From Bacteroidales bacterium (lineage in GTDB: Bacteria > Bacteroidota > Bacteroidia > Bacteroidales > UBA932), in contig JAKSKC010000069.1 of assembly GCA_024401945.1 (NCBI GenBank), forward strand, positions 1 to 7,339: DNA of 7,339 nt. Reading direction: 5' to 3'. Below the pieces are notes generated by a model that was given only the letters and a program-made list of their open reading frames with translations, had not been told where the DNA came from and did no database searches. The translations under genes and the position numbers were made by a program. This document shows, piece after piece, positions 1-6,832 of the stretch (position 1 is the first letter of the stretch; every line of letters begins with the position of its first letter).

Positions 1-3000
1 GTCCTCGGCCGATGCCGAGCCCAGAGGGACGTGTACGCTGCTGCTGCCGGCCGTGGCTGCATCGGCATTGATCTTCAGCGCGTCAAGCGGTCCGTTCAGG
101 TCGACCTTACCGGATGCGCTCAGCTTGCCGTACAGCCCTTCGATGCTGTCAGCGCTGCGGTTGAGCAGCAGCAGGTCCGTGAAATCCATCGCGGCCTCCA
201 ATGATATCTTCTTGAAGTTCCTCAGGTCCACGGAGCCGCTCAGCCTGCCCCGTCCGCTGTTGCCGTCACTTATCAGAAGTTCCGGGATGACAAGCCTGTT
301 GCCGGATATCTCCATAGGGCCGTCTATCGTATAGCAGACGTTGGTCGCCGCCAGCCTGAGCCCCGCATTCTCCAGTCTCAGGGAATCGCTTGACAGGCTG
401 AGATTCTCGATGGAACCGCTTGCCTTGACACTGCCGTTGATGCGGCCGCTCATTTCGGAGAATATGTTCCTGGTCAGCGGAGCCAGATATCCGAGATCCA
501 GCTCCTTTATCCTGGCCGATGCATCGACCTCCTTTTTCGCGAGGTTTATCCCTCCGGAAAACCTGAGGGATTCAAGGTCCTCGTTCCTGCATACTATGTC
601 TGCCAGAAGATTCCCGGTCCCGGCCGAATATTCCCCGGTTCCGTTCAGGGTCATCGGCTTGTCCGTCACCTTGAGATTGATATCCTTTATGGTCAGCATG
701 AGCCTGTCCTTCAGGTCTCCGCTGCAGCATATCATCTGGGATTCGTTCCGGATCGAGAACTCATCCACCCTCAGACCTCCGCCGCCCTTGGATATGCCGC
801 TCTCCCCGAAATCCCAGTCCTTCCCGTTGAAACTGATGCTGGAACTTCCCTCCGCGATGCGGATGTTCTTCTCTCCCTTGCCCAGAACCTTGCCTCCCGC
901 ATCGATATGGATGGCCGGTGATGCGGTGGCGCTGCCTGCGAGTCCCAGTTCGGTACCGGTCAGGTTGAGCCTTCTGCTGTCATTGCCGGCCACCGCGTCC
1001 AGAACTGCATCCTTGATGTAATTCTTCCCCAACGCTATCCTTGAGGAATTGATTTTCAGCGCCATTCTGGTACTGTCCATCTTTTCTGCGTGTATGACGG
1101 TGTTGTCCGCGATGTAGAGGTCGTTCACGAATGTTTCCAGAACGTTCCTGTGGTCGTGCAGCGTCAGGTCCGCCACGAAGTTATCCGGCATTCCCGAAAC
1201 CTCTCCGGACAACGGGTCCGAACAGATCTTCAGGTTCTGCTTCCCGTCGATCACCGATGCCAGCAGGACCAGGCTGTCGATGCGTCTGGTGTCCTCCCCG
1301 TTGTCGAGGTAGAGCTCATCTATCCTTACCTTTCCGTTGACCGCCTTTTCCTTGAGCCCGCTGATGTCAGCCGAGATGTCCCCGGCCACGGTCATCTCCT
1401 TCTTGAACAGCCCGAGCCCCATAAGGTCCATCCTGCGTATCGAGGCGTCGGCGGTATAGCGGTCCCCCTGCTTTACTGCCGCGACCCTTCCCTTTATGTC
1501 AGGGTCGGCGAAGTCCAGGGTCGCGCTGATGCCGTCCTGACCGATGTCCGCGTTTCCGCTGATGGAGCTGAAACTGCGGCCCAGCGCGGTTATCTCCCTT
1601 ATCTTCAGGGAGTCGATCCCCAGGGTCGCCGACGGTTTCCCGAGCAGTGCAAGCACCCTCGCGCTGAGGACTGCCTTCCCGAGCTTGTCGGTCTGCAGCA
1701 GTTCTCCCAGCTCTATTCCTCCGGAACTTACTTCCGCATCTATCTCCAGGTCATTCCCCGTGAACAGGTTGCTGATGCGTCCGGATGCGTCGAGCCCTCC
1801 GAATTCCGTATTCAGCGAGATGTCCGTTGCAAGACTTCTTCCCCTGCCCTTGCACTTTGCCGACAGGTTGTACCGTTTTTCCGGAATGATCTCCGGCAGG
1901 GTCACTTTCCTTGCCGTGAACGCGCTCAGGAAGCCTTCCAGCCCGTTCGGGGTGAAAGCCACGTTGCTTGCCCTGAGGTTGACTGCAGCTTCGGGCATAT
2001 GCTTGAACCCCGCGATGTCCAGACATTCCACCGCCGCCTGGAGGTTGTGGTCCATATCCTTCAGGAACATATCCGTCAGGTGCAGGTCACACAGCTTTCC
2101 GGTCAGACAGCCCCGCTGTATCTCCAGCCTGGCCGTGTTGTTCTCCATCTTCCCCAGGAAGTTCTTCACGCTCTGGAAACTGAGCGCGGTCTTCCTGAAC
2201 TCCCCGTCCAGGGTGACCTTCGAGTAGAATTTCCTGAAATCGAACTTGCTCCCGTATTTCATCGACAGCCTCTTGAGCCTGATGTCGCTGAAATCGTCTA
2301 TGATCCGCAGATTGCTGATGAACGCCTCCCCGCGCCCTACCTTCGCCGAGCCGGTCAGGTCGTTTATGGTATATCCGCACTTCTCCACCGCGCTGCACCT
2401 GTCAACCGTCCAGGACATCCTGCCGTTGACGAAATGTATCCTGTGGGCCTTCACGTCGGCTACCACGTCTATGCTTCCCCAGTTGATGCCTATGCCGCTG
2501 TAGACGTACGGCAGGTCAAGGAAATTGTTAAGCTTGAAGCGGAAGTTGTCGAACTCGGCCTTGTTTATGCTGAAGACCTCCCCGTGCCCTTTGTCATTCT
2601 TCTCTCTCACGGGCAGTCTGAACATCCTCTGAAGGTTGGATATGTGATGGAGGGTGTCGCTAGGCTCCGTCACAAGGGCGAGCATTCCGTTGTCCACGTA
2701 AGCCCTGTTTATCTGGAACCCGCGTCCTCCGGCGATGGCAAGAAGACCCTTTACCGAGAAGTTGATCCGGACCACGTCCGCCCTGAACAGCGTGTCCTGG
2801 GTTTCGTTCCCGCGGTGGTACCTGTCCTCGGTGTAGGGGTCGGTGTCAACGATGCTGATGTCCTTTATGAGTACCCCCGCCGTAGGGAGGATGTGGATGC
2901 TGCCTATGCTCAGGTCGGCATCAACCTTCTCCTTGAGCGTCGCCGCCTGCCTGGATGCTATCTCTGACTGGACGGAAGGTAACTGGATTACCAGTATTGC

Positions 3001-3063
3001 TGACAATATGAGCAGGAAAACAATTCCTGCCACGCGTGCCAGTATGTACTGAACCTTTTTCAT
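1..3063 (-). CDS. tamB: TamB-family translocation/assembly module, N-terminal part (3' end outside window)
   Basis: A single uninterrupted minus-strand frame runs from an ATG at 3063 to the left edge, 1021 codons without a stop. The protein opens with MKK, then a hydrophobic signal-anchor at about residues 11-28 followed by LPSVQ. Next comes an AsmA-like stretch (LSIGSIHILPTAGVLIKDIS near residues 50-70, then DTLFRADVVRINFSVKGL), the classic start of Bacteroidetes TamB/DUF490 proteins. The rest is long, monotonous beta-rich sequence with short alternating hydrophobic strands, as expected for the periplasm-spanning beta-taco. The conserved C-terminal TamB domain would lie beyond the left edge, since family members in this phylum are usually about 1400-1700 residues. 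The known role is inner-membrane-anchored, bridging the periplasm for outer-membrane protein assembly or phospholipid transport, with a BamA-like partner. No Shine-Dalgarno is seen before the ATG, common in this phylum. It is transcribed divergently from tsaD. The family call is from N-terminal pattern recognition only. Confidence 0.87.
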   Translation of the reverse strand, partial: MKKVQYILARVAGIVFLLILSAILVIQLPSVQSEIASRQAATLKEKVDADLSIGSIHILPTAGVLIKDISIVDTDPYTEDRYHRGNETQDTLFRADVVRINFSVKGLLAIAGGRGFQINRAYVDNGMLALVTEPSDTLHHISNLQRMFRLPVREKNDKGHGEVFSINKAEFDNFRFKLNNFLDLPYVYSGIGINWGSIDVVADVKAHRIHFVNGRMSWTVDRCSAVEKCGYTINDLTGSAKVGRGEAFISNLRIIDDFSDIRLKRLSMKYGSKFDFRKFYSKVTLDGEFRKTALSFQSVKNFLGKMENNTARLEIQRGCLTGKLCDLHLTDMFLKDMDHNLQAAVECLDIAGFKHMPEAAVNLRASNVAFTPNGLEGFLSAFTARKVTLPEIIPEKRYNLSAKCKGRGRSLATDISLNTEFGGLDASGRISNLFTGNDLEIDAEVSSGGIELGELLQTDKLGKAVLSARVLALLGKPSATLGIDSLKIREITALGRSFSSISGNADIGQDGISATLDFADPDIKGRVAAVKQGDRYTADASIRRMDLMGLGLFKKEMTVAGDISADISGLKEKAVNGKVRIDELYLDNGEDTRRIDSLVLLASVIDGKQNLKICSDPLSGEVSGMPDNFVADLTLHDHRNVLETFVNDLYIADNTVIHAEKMDSTRMALKINSSRIALGKNYIKDAVLDAVAGNDSRRLNLTGTELGLAGSATASPAIHIDAGGKVLGKGEKNIRIAEGSSSISFNGKDWDFGESGISKGGGGLRVDEFSIRNESQMICCSGDLKDRLMLTIKDINLKVTDKPMTLNGTGEYSAGTGNLLADIVCRNEDLESLRFSGGINLAKKEVDASARIKELDLGYLAPLTRNIFSEMSGRINGSVKASGSIENLSLSSDSLRLENAGLRLAATNVCYTIDGPMEISGNRLVIPELLISDGNSGRGRLSGSVDLRNFKKISLEAAMDFTDLLLLNRSADSIEGLYGKLSASGKVDLNGPLDALKINADAATAGSSSVHVPLGSASAED

Positions 3064-3082
3064 CGCGGGTGCCCGTATCTTA

Positions 3083-3090
3083 CAAAAATA
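3083..3090 (-). promoter_or_regulatory. Putative Bacteroidetes -7 promoter box for tamB
   Basis: On the minus strand these bases read TATTTTTG, matching the TAnnTTTG core element recognised by the primary sigma factor of Bacteroidetes. Nineteen bases separate it from the tamB ATG, so transcription would begin roughly a dozen bases before the start codon. No convincing -33 TTG/TTTG element is visible at the usual spacing. The motif is short, so this rests mainly on its position in the only intergenic region. Confidence 0.5.
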
Positions 3091-3111
3091 GCATATATCT
3101 TCGGAAAACTG

Positions 3112-3119
3112 TATATTTG
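3112..3119 (+). promoter_or_regulatory. Putative Bacteroidetes -7 promoter box for tsaD
   Basis: The plus strand reads TATATTTG, an exact TAnnTTTG match. It lies 19 bases before the tsaD ATG, the same distance as the tamB box from its own start. The place where a -33 element should fall (about 3086-3092) overlaps the divergent tamB box and has no TTTG, so the upstream element is weak or absent. The predicted leader is very short, about 10-15 bases. Confidence 0.52.
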
Positions 3120-3136
3120 CGTCAGCAAATGTTGAC
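3115..3136. repeat. Nested inverted repeats between the tsaD promoter box and start codon
   Basis: Two overlapping inverted repeats can be read directly. ATTTGC-GTCA-GCAAAT (3115-3130) is a perfect 6-base repeat with a 4-base spacer, and its left arm covers the end of the promoter box. GTCAGC-AAAT-GTTGAC (3121-3136) forms a 6-base stem in RNA with one G-U pair and ends two bases before the tsaD ATG. The two cannot fold at once. With transcription expected to start near 3124-3128, much of this would not be in the mRNA, so a DNA operator is likelier than an RNA switch. Chance occurrence in an AT-rich stretch is possible. Confidence 0.35.
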
Positions 3137-3138
3137 AA

Positions 3139-4161
3139 ATGGCTGATATTATTCTTGGCATCGAGTCATCCTGTGATGACACTTCCGCCGCAGTGATAAA
3201 GGACAGGGTTCTGCTCTCCAACGTGATAGCCTCCCAGCAGGTCCACAAGGACTTCGGGGGTGTCGTTCCCGAATTTGCATCAAGGGCCCACGAACTCAAT
3301 ATCGTCCCCGTCGTAAGCGAGGCCCTCGCCAGGGCCGGGATCACTGCCGATGACATTACGGCCATCGCATTCACGAGAGGCCCCGGGCTTCTCGGCTCAC
3401 TGCTTGTCGGGACTTCCTTCGCAAAGTCCTTCGCCCTTGCCCTTGACAAGCCCCTCGTTATGGTCAACCATCTCCAGGGACACGTCCTGGCGAATTTCGT
3501 ACGTGAGGAGAACGTGGCTCCGAGAGAACCGTCCTTCCCTTATCTATGCCTTCTGGTAAGTGGCGGTAACTCTCAGATAGTCAAGGTTAATTCTCCTCTC
3601 GATTTTGAGATCTTAGGCCAAACTATAGATGATGCCGTAGGCGAGGCTTTCGACAAATGTTCGAAGATGATGGGGCTGGGATATCCCGGAGGACCCATCA
3701 TAGACAGACTGGCGAAGGAGGGCAATCCGGACAGATTCAAATTCGCCAAACCCCAGGTCCCGGGACTGGATTACAGCTTCAGCGGAATCAAGACTTCGCT
3801 TCTGTATTTCGTGAGGGACCGTATGGCGGAGGACCCTTCCTTCATGGAAAGCAACAAGGAGGATATATGCGCCTCCTTCCAGAAAGCCCTGATAGATATC
3901 CTTCTCGACAAGCTGGTCAAGGCTGCAAGGCAGACCGGGATAAAGGAGATAGCAGTGGGCGGGGGAGTGTCAGCCAACAGCGGACTGCGCAACAGGATGC
4001 TTTCAGAGGGTGAGAAGCGCGGATGGAACGTCTACCTCCCTGCATTCAAGTTCACCACTGACAATGCCGCGATGATCGCCATCGCGGGATATTTCCATTA
4101 TCTGGCGGGGGAGAGGGCTTCCCTGGACGTGGCCCCTGTCAGCAGGATGGCCGATTTCTAG
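3139..4161 (+). CDS. tsaD: tRNA N6-threonylcarbamoyladenosine transferase TsaD
   Basis: This 340-residue protein is a full-length TsaD (Kae1/YgjD family). It transfers threonylcarbamoyl from threonylcarbamoyl-AMP to A37 of ANN-decoding tRNAs, working in the cytoplasm with TsaB and TsaE on the product of TsaC; none of those partners is in the window. Visible motifs are GIESSCDDTSAAV at 7-19, the metal-binding HLQGH with His111 and His115, SGGNSQ at 141-146, the DDAVGEAFDKCSKMMGLGYPGGP region at 164-186, FSGIKT at 214-219, GGGVSAN at 274-280, and TDNAA at 307-311 whose Asp308 is the third metal ligand. All key residues are present and the length is normal. The start at 3139 gives the standard N-terminus; there is no clear Shine-Dalgarno. 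It is alone on the plus strand, divergent from tamB and convergent with the flavoprotein gene, whose stop codon overlaps its own. Confidence 0.98.
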   Translation: MADIILGIESSCDDTSAAVIKDRVLLSNVIASQQVHKDFGGVVPEFASRAHELNIVPVVSEALARAGITADDITAIAFTRGPGLLGSLLVGTSFAKSFALALDKPLVMVNHLQGHVLANFVREENVAPREPSFPYLCLLVSGGNSQIVKVNSPLDFEILGQTIDDAVGEAFDKCSKMMGLGYPGGPIIDRLAKEGNPDRFKFAKPQVPGLDYSFSGIKTSLLYFVRDRMAEDPSFMESNKEDICASFQKALIDILLDKLVKAARQTGIKEIAVGGGVSANSGLRNRMLSEGEKRGWNVYLPAFKFTTDNAAMIAIAGYFHYLAGERASLDVAPVSRMADF

Positions 4162-5669
4162 TCTTCAGCGGCGGCAGCTGCTACCGCACATCTGATACCG
4201 TCGATCGCGGAGCTCACTATGCCTCCGGAATAACCGGCACCTTCCCCGCAAGGGTAGATATTGCCGGCTGAAACGTATTTCAATGTCACGGGATCCCTCG
4301 GAATCCTTATCGGGGACGATGTCCGGGACTCCACTCCGACCAGAAGGGCGGCATTTGTGAAGTAGCCCTTTATCCTGACCTTCGGGAACACTTTCCTGAG
4401 CCTTGATGCGACCATTTCCGGCAGCAGCTCGTGCAGCGGGGCCGGAACGACACCCGGATGATAGCTTGTCTGCGGCATCTTTGCACTCAGTTTCCCATTG
4501 CAGAAATCCTCCATCCTCTGGGCAGGCGCCGCCATCGGATTGGTCCTGTCGGCCTGAGCGCTGCTCCTTACATATTCGTACATCCTCCTTTCTGTCTCCT
4601 GCTGGAAGTCCATCAGCCTGAACGGACCGTCGCCCTCGACATCCTCGGGCTCGATCTGGACCACGACCCCGGCATTTGCAAACTGTCCGTTCCTGGAGGA
4701 GTTGGACATACCGTTCATCACGATGGTCCCGTTCTCCGTTGCGGAAGGGACCAGAATGCCTCCGGGACACATGCAGAAGGAGAAGACCCCGCGTCCGTCA
4801 ACCTGCTCGACAAAGGAGTACTCCGCCGCCGGCATCCCGGTTTTCCATTTCCCGTGATACTGGGCATAGTTGATTTTCTCCTGAGGGTGCTCCACCCTGA
4901 CTCCCATTGCGAATCCCTTTGCCTCCAGCGCTCCTCCCGACCGGTCGAGCATCTCGTAGACATCCCTGGCGGACTGCCCTGTCGCAAGTATGATCCTGTC
5001 TGCCGTATAGGTCTTTCCGTCCGATGTGGTAACTGTTGTCCCCGAGATATTTACGACTTTCGAATTGAAGTGATACTCACCTCCGTGCGAGACTATGCAC
5101 CTGCGTATGTTCTCAACTATCAGGGGCAGTTTGTCGGAGCCTATGTGAGGGTGCGAATCAACCAGTATGTCCTTCGAAGCCCCGAATGCCACGAGCTGGT
5201 GCAGCACCTCGCCTATGTCCCCGCGCTTGGATGACCTGGTATAGAGCTTTCCGTCCGAGAATGCGCCGGCGCCGCCTTCCCCGTAGCAGTAATTGGAATC
5301 CGGATCCACCACCCCTTCCCTGGAGAGCCTGGCCATATCGTATTTCCTTCCGTGCACGTCCTTGCCGCGCTCCAGTATTACCGGTCTGCGTCCCAGTGTG
5401 AGCAGCTTGAGCGCCGCGAACATGCCGGCGGGCCCCGCTCCGACTATTATGACCGGTCTGGCGTCGTGAACGTCCAGATATTCCTGCTGAACGTAGTCCG
5501 GCATCTCCTCGTTTTCCTCGTACGCTTCGTACAGATACCTCCTGAGAGGCTCCTTCCTTGCATCTATGGAACGTTTCTTCAGGCGCCAGCGGCGTCCCTG
5601 CGCCCTGGCTTCTATTTCCTTGAGCTTCGGTTCCCCGTCAAGCCGGCATACAATCTCGAATTCCTTCAT
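4158..5669 (-). CDS. COG2509-type NAD(P)/FAD-dependent dehydrogenase, function unassigned
   Basis: With the start at 5669 the protein has 503 residues. An N-terminal domain of about 70 residues carries KKRSIDARK (31-39), a hallmark of the domain preceding the flavin domain in this family. The dinucleotide-binding fold follows, with VGAGPAG at 76-82 and the ribose-contacting Glu100. Next are GEGGAGAFSDGK at 130-141, an ATG at 229-231, a CMCPGG motif with Cys299 and Cys301, NPMAAPAQR at 377-385, and the C-terminal flavin-binding CGEGAGYSGGI at 474-484. The family is widespread in bacteria, but I know of no established substrate; it should be cytosolic. A longer start at 5723 would add 18 residues inside the mnmA 3' end. 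I prefer 5669 because it begins with the family-like MKEFEIVCRL and has a ribosome binding site directly upstream. It lies 8 bases downstream of mnmA, presumably co-transcribed. MnmG is also an FAD-dependent tRNA enzyme, but its motifs are absent, so this is not MnmG. Confidence 0.9.
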   Translation of the reverse strand: MKEFEIVCRLDGEPKLKEIEARAQGRRWRLKKRSIDARKEPLRRYLYEAYEENEEMPDYVQQEYLDVHDARPVIIVGAGPAGMFAALKLLTLGRRPVILERGKDVHGRKYDMARLSREGVVDPDSNYCYGEGGAGAFSDGKLYTRSSKRGDIGEVLHQLVAFGASKDILVDSHPHIGSDKLPLIVENIRRCIVSHGGEYHFNSKVVNISGTTVTTSDGKTYTADRIILATGQSARDVYEMLDRSGGALEAKGFAMGVRVEHPQEKINYAQYHGKWKTGMPAAEYSFVEQVDGRGVFSFCMCPGGILVPSATENGTIVMNGMSNSSRNGQFANAGVVVQIEPEDVEGDGPFRLMDFQQETERRMYEYVRSSAQADRTNPMAAPAQRMEDFCNGKLSAKMPQTSYHPGVVPAPLHELLPEMVASRLRKVFPKVRIKGYFTNAALLVGVESRTSSPIRIPRDPVTLKYVSAGNIYPCGEGAGYSGGIVSSAIDGIRCAVAAAAAED

Positions 5670-5679
5670 CTTTCCTTTT
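5670..5679 (-). promoter_or_regulatory. Ribosome binding site fixing the flavoprotein start
   Basis: The minus strand reads AAAAGGAAAG immediately before the ATG at 5669, a purine-rich Shine-Dalgarno whose GG is four bases from the start. It overlaps the TAA stop of mnmA (5678-5680), so ribosomes ending mnmA would release directly over it. This supports start 5669 over the in-frame ATG at 5723. It is the clearest Shine-Dalgarno in the window; tamB and tsaD have none. Confidence 0.65.
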
Positions 5680-6832
5680 AAATCACTGCAGAACCGAGCA
5701 TCTCCCCGTCCCCGGCGTACCATACCGCGAACTGTCCCGGAGTTATGCTTCTCTGCGGCTCGTCGAACAGGATATAGAGGGCGTCCTCACGCATTATCAG
5801 GGATGCATCCTGAAGGGGCTGACGGTAGCGTATCCTCACGCGGTACCTTCTCTGCTCCCCGGCTTCCATCTTCATCTCCGGACGTATCCAATGCAGCTCC
5901 CCGCGGGGGATTCTGATGGCCTTCCTGTACAGTCCGGGATGGTCAACTCCCTCTCCAACATATATAACATTTTTGTTTATATCTGTGCTAATTATGAAGA
6001 TAGGGTTTTTATGGCCTCCGATGCTCAATCCTTTCCTCTGCCCTATGGTATAGTACTGCGCGCCTATGTGACGGCCTATTATCCTGCCGTCCTCCGGCTT
6101 GTAGACCATAGGTTCCGCCATCTCCTCAAGGGTTACGGCAGGCTTTACCGAATCGTAGAATTCCGCCGGAATCTCCACTACATCCCCCTCCACCGACTTG
6201 AGTTTCTGCTGGAGGAATACGGGCAGATCGACCTTGCCCACGAAGCATATTCCCTGCGAGTCCTTCTTGTCCGCGCTTGGAAGGTCCGCTTCCCTGGCCA
6301 TCGCCCTGACATCGGGCTTGAGCATATCCCCGATGGGGAAGATTGCCTTTGAGAGCTGTTCCTGGTCAAGCTGGCAGAGGAAATAGCTCTGGTCCTTGTT
6401 GGGGTCGCTGCCTTCGAGTATCCGGCAGCTGCCGTCAGGCAGAACGTCCTTGCGGCAGTAGTGCCCCGTGGCGACCATATCGGCACCGAGCTTCTGCGCC
6501 GCCTTGAGGAACGCATCGAACTTGATCTGGGAGTTGCACAGCACATCGGGGTTGGGAGTCCTTCCCCTGGCGTATTCCTCGAACATGTAATCGGCCACCC
6601 TGGCCATGTATTCCTTGCTCAGGTCGACGAAATAGAACGGTATGCCTATCTTTCTGGCCACCATTTCGGCGACGAACTTCTCTTCCTCCCATTCACACTC
6701 GCCGTGCAGCGTGCCCTCGATATCGTGCCAGTTCTGCATATACATCGCAAACACGTCCGCCCCCTGTTGCTTCAGCAGCAGGGCTGCGACGCTTGAATCG
6801 ACGCCTCCGGACAGTCCTACACAGATCTTCAT
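5678..6832 (-). CDS. mnmA: tRNA-specific 2-thiouridylase MnmA
   Basis: This 384-residue protein is complete and recognisable as MnmA. It adenylates C2 of U34 in tRNAs for Lys, Glu and Gln and replaces the oxygen with sulfur delivered by a persulfide relay. The ATP-pyrophosphatase loop SGGVDSS is at 8-14. The catalytic Cys99 lies in NPDVLCNSQIKF and the persulfide-carrying Cys196 in SQGICFVGK, 97 residues apart, the same spacing as in Escherichia coli. ATGHY (121-125), DPNKDQSYFL (143-152), YTIGQRKGL (261-269) and the C-terminal barrel motifs RIRYRQPL (333-340) and FDEPQRSITPGQ (356-367) are also visible. An extra segment at about 220-250 before YTIGQRKGL makes the protein slightly longer than the usual 360 or so residues; I recall comparable insertions in other Bacteroidetes MnmA proteins. 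The ATG overlaps the stop of the upstream DUF2207-like gene by four bases (ATGA), suggesting translational coupling. The flavoprotein gene follows after 8 bases. Confidence 0.98.
   Translation of the reverse strand: MKICVGLSGGVDSSVAALLLKQQGADVFAMYMQNWHDIEGTLHGECEWEEEKFVAEMVARKIGIPFYFVDLSKEYMARVADYMFEEYARGRTPNPDVLCNSQIKFDAFLKAAQKLGADMVATGHYCRKDVLPDGSCRILEGSDPNKDQSYFLCQLDQEQLSKAIFPIGDMLKPDVRAMAREADLPSADKKDSQGICFVGKVDLPVFLQQKLKSVEGDVVEIPAEFYDSVKPAVTLEEMAEPMVYKPEDGRIIGRHIGAQYYTIGQRKGLSIGGHKNPIFIISTDINKNVIYVGEGVDHPGLYRKAIRIPRGELHWIRPEMKMEAGEQRRYRVRIRYRQPLQDASLIMREDALYILFDEPQRSITPGQFAVWYAGDGEMLGSAVI

Noticed and set aside
1090..2967. Plus-strand 625-codon open frame as a real gene
   Set aside because: It lies fully antisense to tamB in matching codon register, has low-complexity Val/Arg/Gln/Pro-rich composition and no recognisable domain. 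The minus-strand frame has a proper start, signal anchor and family pattern.
3066..3075. Short palindrome CGGGTGCCCG in the tamB leader
   Set aside because: Four-base arms with a two-base centre cannot form a stable hairpin loop, and arms this short are expected by chance.
3060..3467. Minus-strand 135-codon open frame at the tamB-tsaD junction
   Set aside because: It is antisense to the conserved N-terminal half of TsaD and covers the intergenic promoter region; no family resemblance was seen.
5670..5723. Longer start for the flavoprotein at 5723
   Set aside because: The extra residues (MVRRGRGDARF and onward) fall within the mnmA 3' end, do not resemble the family, and the ATG at 5669 has an adjacent purine-rich ribosome binding site.
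5955..6015. AT-rich stretch resembling a promoter or intergenic region
   Set aside because: It encodes conserved MnmA residues just after YTIGQRKGL (NPIFIISTDINKNVIYVGEG) on the minus strand, so its composition follows from Ile/Asn/Lys codons.
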